A stretch of 64,000 bases of DNA. Origin: Eubacterium plexicaudatum ASF492 (GTDB taxonomy: Bacteria > Bacillota > Clostridia > Lachnospirales > Lachnospiraceae). A program made the position numbers and the translations under genes. The stretch spans positions 4,841,501 to 4,905,500 of the forward strand of contig NZ_AQFT02000001.1 in NCBI RefSeq assembly GCF_000364225.2, in the 5' to 3' direction. Positions within the stretch are counted from its first letter, which is position 1, and each line of letters opens with the position of its first letter. The notes under the pieces were generated by a model, which saw nothing but the letters and a program-made list of their open reading frames with translations, was not told the DNA's origin and searched no databases. Shown here piece by piece: positions 1 through 9,289 of this stretch.

Positions 1-321
1 GATGTAATATATACGGATGTTTGGGTATCAATGGGGGAACCGGAGGAGGTGTGGAAAGAAAGAATTGAAGATCTGAAATCATATCAGGTAAACGCACAGG
101 TTATGGCAGCAGCGAAGAAAGAAGCGATTTTTATGCACTGTCTGCCGGCATTTCACGATTTAAAAACAGCAATTGGTCAGCAAGTATATGAGAAATTCGG
201 ATTACAAGAGTTAGAAGTTACGGATGATGTGTTTGAAAGCGGTAATTCGGTTGTATTCGATGAAGCAGAGAACCGTATGCACAGTATTAAAGCAATTATG
301 TATGCAACAATGCCGCGTTGA
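1..321 (+). CDS. argF: Ornithine carbamoyltransferase, C-terminal part
   Basis: The window opens in frame inside this gene, so only the last 106 residues are present. The catalytic motif HCLPAFHD is intact near residue 59 of the fragment. It is preceded by DVIYTDVWVSMG, typical of the ornithine-binding domain, and the C-terminal helix carries ENRMHSIKAIM. The enzyme makes citrulline from ornithine and carbamoyl phosphate in cytosolic arginine synthesis or the arginine deiminase pathway. Catabolic and anabolic forms cannot be told apart from this fragment. A 112-bp gap separates it from birA. Confidence 0.93.
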   Translation, partial: DVIYTDVWVSMGEPEEVWKERIEDLKSYQVNAQVMAAAKKEAIFMHCLPAFHDLKTAIGQQVYEKFGLQELEVTDDVFESGNSVVFDEAENRMHSIKAIMYATMPR

Positions 322-433
322 AGAACGCATCCTGTAACTGCTTTTGGGAACCGTGTATTCTGTGATATCAGACGCAACAGCGATATTTTGAATATGCATA
401 AAGGCTCCTGTATAAGAAATGGGGTAGAGCGAA

Positions 434-1411
434 ATGAAAGCAGAAATACTAGCGGCACTTAGAGCATCAGATGGTTATGTATCCGGACAGGATCTGTGCG
501 GAAAATTTGGAGTTTCCCGTACGGCAATCTGGAAAGCAATTAATCAGCTGAAACAGGCAGGATATGAAATTGAGGCAGTACAAAACCGTGGATATCATAT
601 TGTATCTACGCCGGATATCCTGAGCGAAAACGAATTAAGGAGTATCCGTAAGACGGAGTGGCTGGGAAACAAGATTTATTACGAAACAGAGATAGATTCT
701 ACAAATACAAAAGCAATGAAGCTTGCGGAAGAAGGCGCTCCGCATGGAACGATCGTAGTCACGGACCATCAGACAAATGGACGTGGACGGAGGGGAAGAT
801 CATGGGAATCACCGGCAGGAGAGGCAATTGCAATGACTTTCCTGTTAAGGCCCAAAATTGATCCGAATAATGCATCTATGCTAACGCTTATAGCGGCGAT
901 GGCAGTTGCAAGGGGGATTGAAGACGAAACAGGGCTGAAAGCCGGCATTAAATGGCCAAATGATGTAGTAATTAACCGGAAAAAAGTCAGTGGGATACTG
1001 ACAGAGATGAGCGCACAGGCAGATTATGTAAATCACATTGTAGTCGGCATCGGAATCAATGTGCATATTCAGGAGTTTCCGGAAGAATTGAAAAATATTG
1101 CAACATCTGTTTTTCTGGAATTGGGAATGAAAATTAATCGGGCGGCATTAATCGAAAGAATATGTGAATATTTTGAAGCATATTTTGAAGTTTTCCTGCA
1201 AACGGAGGATTTATCTGCCATATCGAAGCAGTATGACGCCTATATGGTAAACCGCAACCAGCCGGTAAAAGTATTGGATCCGAAAGATACGTATGAGGGA
1301 ACCGCCCGTGGCATCACAACCAGAGGAGAACTGCTTGTCGATACATGGGAATCCAGAAAATTAGTATCGTCCGGAGAAGTATCTGTGCGTGGAATTTACG
1401 GTTACATATAA
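434..1411 (+). CDS. birA: Bifunctional biotin-protein ligase / biotin operon repressor
   Basis: Protein of 325 residues with the class II BirA layout: an N-terminal winged-helix DNA-binding domain (about residues 1-60, with GVSRTAIWKAINQL as the recognition region), a catalytic domain with the biotinyl-AMP loop GRGRRGRSW near residue 117 and KWPND near 173, and a C-terminal SH3-like domain. It attaches biotin to carboxylase carrier domains and may repress biotin genes. The ATG follows a GGGGTAGAGCG stretch. Length matches the family. It heads a tight cluster with the next two genes. Confidence 0.95.
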   Translation: MKAEILAALRASDGYVSGQDLCGKFGVSRTAIWKAINQLKQAGYEIEAVQNRGYHIVSTPDILSENELRSIRKTEWLGNKIYYETEIDSTNTKAMKLAEEGAPHGTIVVTDHQTNGRGRRGRSWESPAGEAIAMTFLLRPKIDPNNASMLTLIAAMAVARGIEDETGLKAGIKWPNDVVINRKKVSGILTEMSAQADYVNHIVVGIGINVHIQEFPEELKNIATSVFLELGMKINRAALIERICEYFEAYFEVFLQTEDLSAISKQYDAYMVNRNQPVKVLDPKDTYEGTARGITTRGELLVDTWESRKLVSSGEVSVRGIYGYI

Positions 1412-1437
1412 AGAATAAGTATGTATCAGGAGTAAAT

Positions 1438-1788
1438 ATGTATCAGGATGAAGTTGTACTTTGTGGTTCCAGTGCATATACCAGAAAATTTTATCTGAAC
1501 GATGATTTTGCAAATCTTCCGGAACAGATAAAAAATGATTTGAAAATTCTGTGTGTATTGTATACGGAGGATGTGGGTGGCACATTGCAGCTCGTATTTA
1601 ATAAAGAAGGAAATTTGATTTTCCATACGGGATGTCAGGAAAATGATTTTTTGTATGACGAGATTGGAAGCGTATTAAAAATGAAACAGCTTCAACAGAC
1701 AAAGCAGGAACTTTTTGAAGCACTGGAAATGTTTTATAAAGTTTTTTTTCTGGGAGAGGAGTTTGAGGAGGACCAGGGATGTTATTAG
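1438..1788 (+). CDS. Small conserved protein between birA and coaX (DUF6145-like)
   Basis: Protein of 116 residues starting MYQDEVVLCG. The ATG at 1438 follows a CAGGAG ribosome site; an earlier in-frame start would overlap birA and lacks such a site. There is no membrane segment or recognised catalytic motif. The C-terminal third is acidic and ends EEFEEDQGCY. It resembles a Lachnospiraceae family found in this same place (I believe DUF6145, from memory). The last ten bases overlap coaX, so translation is probably coupled. Function unknown. Confidence 0.75.
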   Translation: MYQDEVVLCGSSAYTRKFYLNDDFANLPEQIKNDLKILCVLYTEDVGGTLQLVFNKEGNLIFHTGCQENDFLYDEIGSVLKMKQLQQTKQELFEALEMFYKVFFLGEEFEEDQGCY

Positions 1789-2546
1789 TAACGGATGTAG
1801 GAAATTCTAATATTACGTTAGGTGTATTTGACGGAGAGAAACTGGAGGCTACGTTTCGTCTGACAACGAAAATACCACGTACTTCAGATGAGTATGGAAT
1901 TGTATTGCGCAACCTCTTACAGCACAGTCAGATTGAAGTAACGGATATTTTGGCTGTTGTGATATCTTCAGTCGTACCGAATGTTATGCATTCGCTGACA
2001 AGCGCGATTATTAAATATATCCATGTCACTCCGATTATTGTGGCGCCAGGTATTAAAACAGGTATTCGGATTGCAACGGAAAATCCGAGGCAGATTGGTG
2101 CCGATCGTATTGTGGATGCAGTTGGAGCATATGGACTGTATGGAGGACCGGTCATAGTTATAGACTATGGAACTGCAACTACATTTGATCTTGTAGATGC
2201 ATCCGGTGCGTTTGCCGCAGGTGTCATAGCGCCTGGAATTCGTACTTCTGCAAAAGCATTATGGGAAGAAGCTGCGAAGCTTCCGGAAATTGAGATTTGT
2301 AAACCAAAAAGTATACTGGCACAGGAAACAATCACCAGTATGCAGGCCGGACTTGTATATGGGCAGATTGGACAGACGGAGTACATTATCCGACATATGA
2401 AAGAAGAATTTGCCGGTGAGAATGTGAAAGTTGTTGCAACCGGTGGGTTAGGGAAGACAATTGCATCTGAGACAAGCTACATTGATATTTATGACCCAAA
2501 TTTGACGCTGCACGGAATGCGGCTGATTTATGAAAAACAGAAATAA
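1779..2546 (+). CDS. coaX: Type III pantothenate kinase
   Basis: Protein of 255 residues. The N-terminal phosphate-binding motif DVGNSNITLGVFDGEK and the acetate-kinase-fold motif DYGTATTFD (near residue 128) are both present, with GVIAPGI and GLVYG further on. It catalyses the first step of coenzyme A synthesis (pantothenate to 4'-phosphopantothenate); the type III form is known to be insensitive to CoA feedback and usually needs a monovalent cation. The start overlaps the preceding gene by ten bases after a GGAGGACCAGGG region. Confidence 0.95.
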   Translation: MLLVTDVGNSNITLGVFDGEKLEATFRLTTKIPRTSDEYGIVLRNLLQHSQIEVTDILAVVISSVVPNVMHSLTSAIIKYIHVTPIIVAPGIKTGIRIATENPRQIGADRIVDAVGAYGLYGGPVIVIDYGTATTFDLVDASGAFAAGVIAPGIRTSAKALWEEAAKLPEIEICKPKSILAQETITSMQAGLVYGQIGQTEYIIRHMKEEFAGENVKVVATGGLGKTIASETSYIDIYDPNLTLHGMRLIYEKQK

Positions 2547-2636
2547 TGTTGCATGATACGCATAAAAGCGGCAGCATAATGAAATACGGATACAAAGAAC
2601 ATGATGAAAGTAATAAAGGATTTAAAGGGATATACA

Positions 2637-3608
2637 ATGAAACAATTAGAAATAGGAAATGTAAGATTAAAGAATAATTTGATTCTTGGTCCAATGGCAG
2701 GTGTAACAGACCTGCCATTTCGTCTGCTTTGTGCCGAACAGGGTGCGGGACTTGTCTGTATGGAAATGGTCAGTGCAAAAGGAATTTTATATCAAAATAA
2801 AAATACCGAAGCATTGTTAATGATAGATGAAAAAGAACATCCGGTGTCGCTGCAGTTTTTCGGAGCGGATCCGGATATTATGTCTGAGATGGCAAAAAAA
2901 ATAGAAGATCGTCCGTTTGACATTCTGGATATTAATATGGGATGTCCCGTACCAAAAGTAGTCAATAATGGGGAAGGTTCGGCTTTAATGAAAAATCCGG
3001 TATTAGCCGGTAAAATTATTGAGAAAATGGCGAAAGCCATTCGGAAACCGATAACCGTAAAAATTCGAAAGGGATTTGACGAGGAACATGTAAATGCCGT
3101 GGAAATGGCACATATAGCACAGGAGTCCGGCGCTGCCGCCATAGCAGTACATGGCAGAACAAGAGAACAATATTATTCCGGCAGTGCGGATTGGGAAATT
3201 ATTCGACAGGTAAAAGAAGCCGTAGCGATTCCGGTGATTGGAAACGGAGATTTGCATACCGCACAGGATGTTCTGAAAATGAAGGAACAGACAAATTGTG
3301 ATGGCTTTATGATTGCGCGAGGCGCACAGGGTAATCCATGGATATTTTCGCAGATTCTGCATGCTTTGCAGAATACGGACCAAATAAAAATACCCGCAGC
3401 AGATGAAGTTGCACAGATGGTACTTCGGCATGCCCGGATGCAGATTGAGCTGAAAGGAATTTATACGGGGATACGGGAAATGCGCAAGCATGCGGCCTGG
3501 TATACGAGCGGTTATAAACATGCTTCGAAATTGCGCTGTGAACTGAATATGGTAGAGACATATGAACAATTGGAACAATTGATGATGCGGTTTGCAGCTA
3601 GTGTATGA
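2637..3608 (+). CDS. dusB: tRNA-dihydrouridine synthase
   Basis: Protein of 323 residues, an FMN-binding TIM barrel that reduces uridines in tRNA D-loops. Visible motifs: ILGPMAGVTDLPFR at the N-terminus, DINMGCPVPKV near residue 98 with the conserved Cys, VHGRTREQ near 171, IPVIGNGD near 199 and GFMIARGAQGNPW. The start at 2637 is preferred because AAAGGGA sits six bases upstream; an in-frame ATG at 2601 would add 12 unconserved residues. DusB is the usual subtype next to greA and lysS in Firmicutes. Confidence 0.93.
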   Translation: MKQLEIGNVRLKNNLILGPMAGVTDLPFRLLCAEQGAGLVCMEMVSAKGILYQNKNTEALLMIDEKEHPVSLQFFGADPDIMSEMAKKIEDRPFDILDINMGCPVPKVVNNGEGSALMKNPVLAGKIIEKMAKAIRKPITVKIRKGFDEEHVNAVEMAHIAQESGAAAIAVHGRTREQYYSGSADWEIIRQVKEAVAIPVIGNGDLHTAQDVLKMKEQTNCDGFMIARGAQGNPWIFSQILHALQNTDQIKIPAADEVAQMVLRHARMQIELKGIYTGIREMRKHAAWYTSGYKHASKLRCELNMVETYEQLEQLMMRFAASV

Positions 3609-3667
3609 GATTATCAGTCAGCCGTATGATCAATTGTTATGATCAATAATCATGAGCAGACAGGTTA

Positions 3668-4357
3668 TTGCATATACTGCTAAAAAAGATAAGGCAGACA
3701 GGTTCAATTGTTATTCGGCAGATTTCTGGCATGGATCGATCGGCATCGCAGTCGCGAAGACATGCGAAATATGGATGCAAAGCACCCGAAAAAAGACGGC
3801 AAAGAACAGGATCGATTTTCACCAATGACGTATCGGAATCCATATATTATGTATATGCATCAGATAATTTCAAATGTGATCCGACAAAAAAGATTTCCTA
3901 TCAATGTCTGGAATTAATTATTATTGATGCGGAAGAAAACTCAGATCAGGATGATCAGGATGTCCGTATGGTTCTGTATGATCTGGACGATCAGCTCAAT
4001 TACCTTCTGATCGTTACAGATAGACCCGAACGATATGAATCATTTATGGATGAAATGTATGAAGAGAACGGATTAATCGTACAACAGATACAAAAAACAT
4101 CCTGCAGGCAGGTAAGAGGAAATGTAGTTTTAGATTTTGAACGCAGCAGCAGTTTTTTTAAACAAAACGCGGTTCATGCCGATGCGGTATATCTTCCGGT
4201 TTATAAAAGACCATGGGAAATTGGTGAAAATCTTGACATTCTTGTGCCTGTTGGGTATAATACTTTGATTGTAGAGGGCATTTTGCCGGCAGATTGGCAG
4301 GAATGCCGCTGCATGAACGAAAGAGATCGTTTGGATTGGGAATTCAGGAAAGGTTGA
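3668..4357 (+). CDS. Hypothetical protein between dusB and greA, N-terminus uncertain
   Basis: The C-terminal two thirds (from about 3830) read as a normal acidic soluble protein, including SESIYYVYASDN and MVLYDLDDQLNYLLIV. The first 55 residues in this frame are unusually basic and look non-coding. A different frame opens at 3652 (MSRQVIAYTAKKD) and a third at 3708; restoring one T in the run near 3823 would join the 3708 frame to the main body. The true gene may start at 3652 and carry one or two missing-base errors like those elsewhere in the window. No domain recognised. Confidence 0.55.
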   Translation: MHILLKKIRQTGSIVIRQISGMDRSASQSRRHAKYGCKAPEKRRQRTGSIFTNDVSESIYYVYASDNFKCDPTKKISYQCLELIIIDAEENSDQDDQDVRMVLYDLDDQLNYLLIVTDRPERYESFMDEMYEENGLIVQQIQKTSCRQVRGNVVLDFERSSSFFKQNAVHADAVYLPVYKRPWEIGENLDILVPVGYNTLIVEGILPADWQECRCMNERDRLDWEFRKG

Positions 4358-4362
4358 AAGGC

Positions 4363-4845
4363 ATGGAAAAGAAAAATATTTTAACTTACGAAGGCTTACA
4401 GAAACTGGAAAATGAATTACAGGATTTGAAACTGGTAAAACGAAAAGAAATTGCTCAGAAAATCAAGGAAGCCAGAGAGCAGGGTGATTTATCCGAAAAT
4501 GCCGAATATGATGCGGCAAAAGATGAGCAGCGTGACATCGAAGCACGTATTGAAGAATTGGAAAAAATTCTGAAAAATGCGGAAGTCGTTGTAGAAGAGG
4601 AAGTGGACCTGGATAAAATCAACGTAGGCTGCCTTGTTAAAATCCTGGATTGTGAATTTGATGAAGAGTTAGAATACAAGATCGTAGGATCTACGGAAGC
4701 AAACAGTTTGAAAGGTAAGATATCAAACGAATCGCCGGTAGGACGTGCATTGCTTGGTCATCAAATCGGAGATGTTGTGGACGTTGAAACACAGGCGGGC
4801 ATTTTACAATATAAAGTATTAGAAATTCAAAGATCAAATGTGTAA
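4363..4845 (+). CDS. greA: Transcription elongation factor GreA
   Basis: Protein of 160 residues, the usual GreA length. The N-terminal coiled coil (about residues 1-75) contains the family signature around REQGDLSENAEYDAAKDEQ, whose acidic tip enters the RNA polymerase secondary channel and stimulates cleavage of backtracked RNA. The C-terminal FKBP-like domain has SPVGRALLGHQIGD. The ATG at 4363 follows AAAGG and gives the canonical MEKKNILTYEGL start; an upstream in-frame start at 4294 is rejected. The gene runs into lysS with a 20-base gap. Confidence 0.95.
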   Translation: MEKKNILTYEGLQKLENELQDLKLVKRKEIAQKIKEAREQGDLSENAEYDAAKDEQRDIEARIEELEKILKNAEVVVEEEVDLDKINVGCLVKILDCEFDEELEYKIVGSTEANSLKGKISNESPVGRALLGHQIGDVVDVETQAGILQYKVLEIQRSNV

Positions 4846-4865
4846 ACACAGCGGAGGAAAGAAAA

Positions 4866-6352
4866 ATGGCCGGACAGCAGAATCAGGATCTGAACCAGTT
4901 ATTAAAGGTTCGACATGAAAATTACAGGAACTGCAGCAAAATGGTAAAGATCCGTTTCAGATTACAAAATACGATGTAACACATCATAGTCAGGAAATTA
5001 AAGATCACTTTGACGAACTGGAAAATCAGGAAGTAACCATTGCAGGGCGTATGATGTTTAAACGCGTCATGGGCAAGGCATCTTTTTGCAATATTCAGGA
5101 TCTTCAGGGAAATATCCAGGCATATGTGGCAAGAGACGATATTGGAGAAGACAGTTATAAAGATTTTAAGAAATATGATGTTGGTGATATTTTAGGAATC
5201 AAAGGAAAAGTATTTAAAACAAAAACCGGAGAAATTTCCGTACATGCAAGTGAAGTAATCCTGCTTTCAAAGAGTCTGCAGATTCTGCCGGAAAAATTTC
5301 ATGGACTGACAGATACGGATATCAGATACCGGCAAAGATATGTAGATCTTATTATGAACGCAGATGTTAAAGATACATTTATCAAGCGTTCCAAAGTAAT
5401 CAGCGCAATTCGCCGTTATCTGGATACCCAGGACTTTATGGAAGTTGAAACTCCTATGCTTGTATCTAACGCCGGCGGAGCAGCAGCCAGACCGTTTGAA
5501 ACACATTTCAATGCATTAAACGAAGATTTGAAACTGCGCATTTCACTGGAGCTGTATTTAAAGAGACTGATTGTAGGCGGTCTGGAGCGTGTATATGAAA
5601 TAGGACGGGTATTTCGAAATGAAGGCCTTGACACCAGACATAATCCGGAGTTTACACTTATGGAATTGTATCAGGCATATACGGATTATAATGGCATGAT
5701 GGATTTGACGGAGAACCTGTATCGGTATGTGGCAAAAGAAGTAACCGGTTCTGAAATACTGACTTATGGGGAACATACGATTGACCTGTCAAAGCCGTTT
5801 GAACGTATTACCATGACAGATGCCGTTAAAAAATACGCAGGTGTTGATTTTAATGAGGTGCACACCTTAGAGGAAGCAAGAAAACTTGCCGATGAGCATC
5901 ATGTAGAATACGAAGACAGGCATGGAAAAGGAGACATTCTAAGCCTTTTCTTCGAGCAATTTGCAGAAGATCATCTGATTCAGCCAACATTTGTTATGGA
6001 TCATCCGATTGAAATATCGCCGTTGACAAAGAAAAAACCGGACAATCCGGAATATGTGGAGCGCTTTGAATTTTTCTTAAACGGATGGGAAATGGCAAAT
6101 GCTTATTCCGAACTGAATGATCCGATTGATCAAAGAGAACGCTTTGCAGCGCAGGAAAAAGCGTTTGCAGCCGGTGATGAAGAAGCAAACCATACGGATG
6201 AAGACTTTCTGAATGCGCTGGACATTGGAATGCCGCCGACCGGTGGGATTGGGTTCGGAATTGACCGGATGGTTATGATTATGACGAATTCTATGGCGAT
6301 TCGGGATGTGTTGTTATTCCCGACGATGAAAAGCATCCCTAATAGGGACTAA
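4866..6352 (+). CDS. lysS: Lysyl-tRNA synthetase, class II, with one-base frameshift
   Basis: The ATG at 4866 after GCGGAGGAAAG gives MAGQQNQDLNQLLKVRHE, then the frame is lost at the A run 4917-4920. Restoring one A continues as LQELQQNGKDPFQITKYD and on to the stop, giving a normal length of about 495 residues. The OB-fold tRNA-binding domain is followed by class II motif 2 (RVFRNEGLDTRHNPEFTLME) and motif 3 (GIGFGIDRMVM). An internal ATG at 5051 would lack part of the OB fold. The gene is essential, so a sequencing error is more likely than a true mutation. The C-terminal residues IPNRD are not typical of the family end. Confidence 0.9.
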
Positions 6353-6653
6353 TCCGACAGATAGGCAATGAAAGCCGACCTCCACAAGGGTTTTAACATA
6401 GGACTCAAACGTGTTACAATCCTGATGGCGGACGTTGGATTCCAATGATTTAGCATGTAATAATCCGAGATTTCTCAATGGATAAGCACGGATTACAAAA
6501 GCAAAGTGAATAGATATTTCTTGAGGAACAGCCTTGAGAAACGTGCATATAAAGGCACTTCGTTATTGGTAGAAATACCAGTGATGAAGTGCCTTTTTGT
6601 GCGTTGCGTCCTAGAAAACCTGTGCAAATCTAAGAAAATCAAAGGAGACAAAC
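6353..6653 (+). other. Non-coding junction between lysS and the prophage
   Basis: Three hundred bases with no convincing gene, ending in a strong hairpin (6551-6598). The chromosome-element boundary should lie here or at the lysS 3' end. I looked for a copy of the lysS end later in the window and found none, so no attachment site can be assigned. No tRNA seen. Confidence 0.5.
6551..6598 (+). terminator. 21-bp wobble-rich hairpin with GAAA loop and T run
   Basis: AAAGGCACTTC...GGTA pairs with TACC...GAAGTGCCTTT across a GAAA loop (6572-6575), followed by five T. Three of the pairs are G-U, so only the plus-strand RNA folds cleanly. It works as a terminator or leader hairpin 55 bases before the first element gene. 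Confidence 0.75.
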
Positions 6654-6902
6654 ATGGCAGTAAAGAATGAAGGATTTCCGGATCTTGAAAGATATCTGGA
6701 AGAAAGAGGCCGTCACTTAGTGACATACACTGAGGGCGCAACAATGTACCACATCCCTTATTATTCTTTTGTCCGTCTGGCAAAGGAAGCAGGGGCGGAT
6801 CTTACGCTTCGAAGAACCACAGTAATTGATGTGGATATTATCGAGGAATACCTAAAAGAAAATCCAGATGTTGCTGAGAGAGTCAATCTGGTGAGGAGGT
6901 AG
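6654..6902 (+). CDS. Small excisionase-like DNA-binding protein
   Basis: Protein of 82 residues. The middle (YTEGATMYHIPYYSFVRLAKEAGADLTLRR) has the arrangement of a MerR/Xis-type winged helix: a short helix pair, then a wing. It is similar in layout to the next protein, suggesting an old duplication, and resembles DUF6462-type small proteins of clostridial elements. The AAAGGAGA ribosome site is strong. First gene of a plus-strand operon with parA and parB. A role in excision or promoter control is inferred. Confidence 0.65.
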   Translation: MAVKNEGFPDLERYLEERGRHLVTYTEGATMYHIPYYSFVRLAKEAGADLTLRRTTVIDVDIIEEYLKENPDVAERVNLVRR

Positions 6903-6904
6903 CG

Positions 6905-7138
6905 ATGGCGAAGAAGAGAAAAGAATTAACAGTAGAACAGCTTGAAAATCTTACAAGAGGACACGGTAAGAAATATGTCAGCCTTGATGAAGGTGCAGCA
7001 CTATATTCAATAGGGAAGAACACTTTCAGACAGATGGCCAAGGATGCGAAAGCAACATACAAAATCAACCGCAGGGTACTTGTGAATATTCAGAAGTTTG
7101 ATGAGTTTATGGAAGCGTTTCAGGAAGAATTCGATTAA
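6905..7138 (+). CDS. Excisionase-like protein (DUF6462-like)
   Basis: Protein of 77 residues, MAKKRKELTVEQLENLTRGHG then YVSLDEGAALYSIGKNTFRQMAKDA, which matches the helix-turn-helix part of DUF6462/excisionase-like proteins as I remember them. The basic N-terminus fits DNA binding. It starts two bases after the stop of its neighbour, after GTGAGGAGGTAG, so the two are almost certainly co-translated. Such proteins usually accompany tyrosine or serine integrases; none is intact here. Confidence 0.7.
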   Translation: MAKKRKELTVEQLENLTRGHGKKYVSLDEGAALYSIGKNTFRQMAKDAKATYKINRRVLVNIQKFDEFMEAFQEEFD

Positions 7139-7154
7139 GTGGAGGTGCAGAAAA

Positions 7155-7931
7155 ATGGGAAAAGTAATAGCCGTCACCAACCAAAAGGGCGGTGTAGGAA
7201 AGACAACAGTAGCGGTAAATCTTGGTGTAGGACTGGCAAGAGAGGGTAAAAAAGTTCTTCTGATTGATGCTGATCCACAGGGCAGTCTTACAGCAAGTCT
7301 TGGATATGTGGAGCCGGATGATATTAACAGAACTTTGGCAACAGTAATGATAGAAGTGATGAATGATGTGGATATAGATCCTATGGATGGAATCTTACAT
7401 CACGCAGAGGGAGTAGATGTTCTTCCTGCAAATATTGAATTATCAGGTCTTGAAGTTGCATTGGTAAATGTTATGAGCCGAGAAGTAATTTTGAAAACGT
7501 ACATTGAAATGATTAGAGACCAGTACGATGTGGTGCTTGTGGATTGTATGCCCTCACTTGGCATGATGACTATCAATGCACTTGCTGCAGCAGATGAAGT
7601 AATCATTCCTTGTAGTGCAAGTTATCTTCCGGTCAAAGGTTTGGAGCAGCTGATGGCAACGATTGTCAAGGTTAAGAAGCATCTGAACCGCAAGCTCAGA
7701 ATCCGTGGAATTGTAATGACGATGACCGATTTCAGAACGAATTACGCAAAGGATATTGCAGAAATGATTCGCAGCGGATATGGCTCCAAAGTGGGAATTT
7801 TTAAGACTACTATTCCATTCTCGGTGAAGGCGGCAGAACCAAGTGCTGAAGGCGTGAGCGTTTATAAGCATTGTCCTGGTGGCAAGGTAGCAAATGCATT
7901 TGCGGATTTGACAAAGGAGGTGCTCGGATAA
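7155..7931 (+). CDS. parA: ParA/Soj family partition ATPase
   Basis: Protein of 258 residues with the deviant Walker A motif KGGVGKTT at residues 11-18, DADPQGSLT for Walker A' and VLVDCMPSLGMMT for Walker B. ParA proteins bind non-specific DNA when loaded with ATP and move ParB-bound DNA. The start at 7155 follows GGAGGTG; an upstream in-frame start would overlap the previous gene. Its TAA overlaps the ATG of parB. The pair implies an extrachromosomal or plasmid-like phase of the element. Confidence 0.92.
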   Translation: MGKVIAVTNQKGGVGKTTVAVNLGVGLAREGKKVLLIDADPQGSLTASLGYVEPDDINRTLATVMIEVMNDVDIDPMDGILHHAEGVDVLPANIELSGLEVALVNVMSREVILKTYIEMIRDQYDVVLVDCMPSLGMMTINALAAADEVIIPCSASYLPVKGLEQLMATIVKVKKHLNRKLRIRGIVMTMTDFRTNYAKDIAEMIRSGYGSKVGIFKTTIPFSVKAAEPSAEGVSVYKHCPGGKVANAFADLTKEVLG

Positions 7932-8860
7932 TGGCAGAAAAGAAATTACGACCAGGTCAAAAAATCAAAATGGTCAGTGTGGACGAACTTCTTGGGTGCG
8001 CTGGTGAAGAGTCAAGTTTGGAGATTGATATCAATAGAATTCAGCCTTTTCAGAATCATCCTTTTAAGGTAGTTGATGATGCAAAGATGGATGATTTGGT
8101 CAACAGTATCAGGCAGAATGGCGTACTTACGCCGGTGCTCGTAAGACCTACAGATGATGGTGGTTATGAGATGATTTCAGGACATAGAAGAATGCATGCT
8201 GCTGAACGAGCCGGACTTGCTACTATTCCTGCAATCATTAGAGAACTTACTGATGATGATGCCACGATTGTTATGGTTGAAGCGAATTCACAGAGAGAAG
8301 AGATATTGCCGAGCGAGAAGGCATTTGCTTATAAGATGCGATATGAGGCTACAAAACGAAAGGCCGGGAGACCGGATAAAAATTCGCCCCAAGTTGGTAC
8401 GAATTTCCGAGCTGATGAAGAATTAGCTAAGGAGGTCGGTGAGAGTAAAAATCAAGTATATAGATTTATTCGCCTTACGGATCTTATCCCAGAACTTTTG
8501 GAGATGGTTGATACCAAGAAAATGCCGCTTGTTACTGCGGTAGATATTTCATACATGGACCAGAAGGTGCAGCAATATCTGTACGAATACATCAAGGAAA
8601 ATGGCATGGTGAAGTCTTATCAGGTGACTGCACTCAGAAAGTATCTGGAAGATTATGAAAGCATTAGTCAGTCCAAGATGATTACTGTTTTGAATGAAAT
8701 GATTACTGGCAAGACGCAGAGCAAGTCAGTGCATTTTACAGAGAAGAAGCTTCGCAAATATTTCTCATCAAACTATACGGTAAATGATATGGAGAAGATT
8801 ATGATTAGACTTTTGGAAAAATGGAAATCAGAGCAGGAGGGCGGAAACAATGGCATTTAA
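7931..8860 (+). CDS. parB: ParB/Spo0J family partition protein
   Basis: Protein of 309 residues. The ParB/Srx nuclease-like domain holds DINRIQPFQNHPF and the CTP-binding-type motif ISGHRRMHAAERAGL near residues 83-97; NSQREEILPSEKAFAYKM follows. A helix-turn-helix (KEVGESKNQVYRFIRLTDLIPELL) binds the centromere-like site. Its start overlaps the parA stop and its last bases overlap the next start, so this is one translation-coupled operon. No obvious parS palindrome was found nearby. Confidence 0.92.
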   Translation: MAEKKLRPGQKIKMVSVDELLGCAGEESSLEIDINRIQPFQNHPFKVVDDAKMDDLVNSIRQNGVLTPVLVRPTDDGGYEMISGHRRMHAAERAGLATIPAIIRELTDDDATIVMVEANSQREEILPSEKAFAYKMRYEATKRKAGRPDKNSPQVGTNFRADEELAKEVGESKNQVYRFIRLTDLIPELLEMVDTKKMPLVTAVDISYMDQKVQQYLYEYIKENGMVKSYQVTALRKYLEDYESISQSKMITVLNEMITGKTQSKSVHFTEKKLRKYFSSNYTVNDMEKIMIRLLEKWKSEQEGGNNGI

Positions 8861-9206
8861 TTATTTCTATGGCAAGCAGGCAGATCTGTATGGCTTTGTG
8901 AGAGTTCCGAAGCTTTTGATGACAGAGAAAATGTTTGATCCAATTTCTATTGATGCGAAGCTTTTGTATGGGCTTTTGATAGACCGTATGAGTATGGCGA
9001 AGAAGAATGATTGGATTGATGAAGAGAACAGAGTTTATGTTTTATATCCGATTGCAGAGATTCAGGAAGATATGGGTGTATCGAAGAAGAAGGCAATTGC
9101 CTGTCTTGCAGACCTTGAGAAATTTGGCCTTGTTGAAAAGAAGGTCAGAGGTTTGGGGCTTCCGAATCTGCTTTATATCAAGAATGTTACAAGTGCATTT
9201 AATTAG
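8850..9206 (+). CDS. RepA N-terminal-type replication initiator, short form
   Basis: Protein of 118 residues resembling the RepA_N winged-helix domain of Firmicutes plasmid initiators: FVRVPKLLMTEKMFDPISIDAKLLYGLLIDRM, then EENRVYVLYPIAEIQEDMGVSKKKAIACLADLEKFGLVEKK. It overlaps parB by 11 bases. After the TAG at 9204 the same frame continues open for about 70 codons (IGAGKSATEVSKMHFLSRDS), so the stop may be a late nonsense change. It is similar to the first part of the next gene, giving tandem initiator domains. Confidence 0.75.
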   Translation: MAFNYFYGKQADLYGFVRVPKLLMTEKMFDPISIDAKLLYGLLIDRMSMAKKNDWIDEENRVYVLYPIAEIQEDMGVSKKKAIACLADLEKFGLVEKKVRGLGLPNLLYIKNVTSAFN

Positions 9207-9289
9207 ATTGGGGCTGGAAAATCTGCTACAGAGGTGTCAAAAATGCACTTCTTAAGCAGAGATTCCAGAAAGGAAGGAGAGAAATTGAT

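Noticed and set aside
6353..6490. Possible tRNA or attachment site after lysS
   Set aside because: No cloverleaf could be drawn, and no copy of the sequence was found at the other end of the element.
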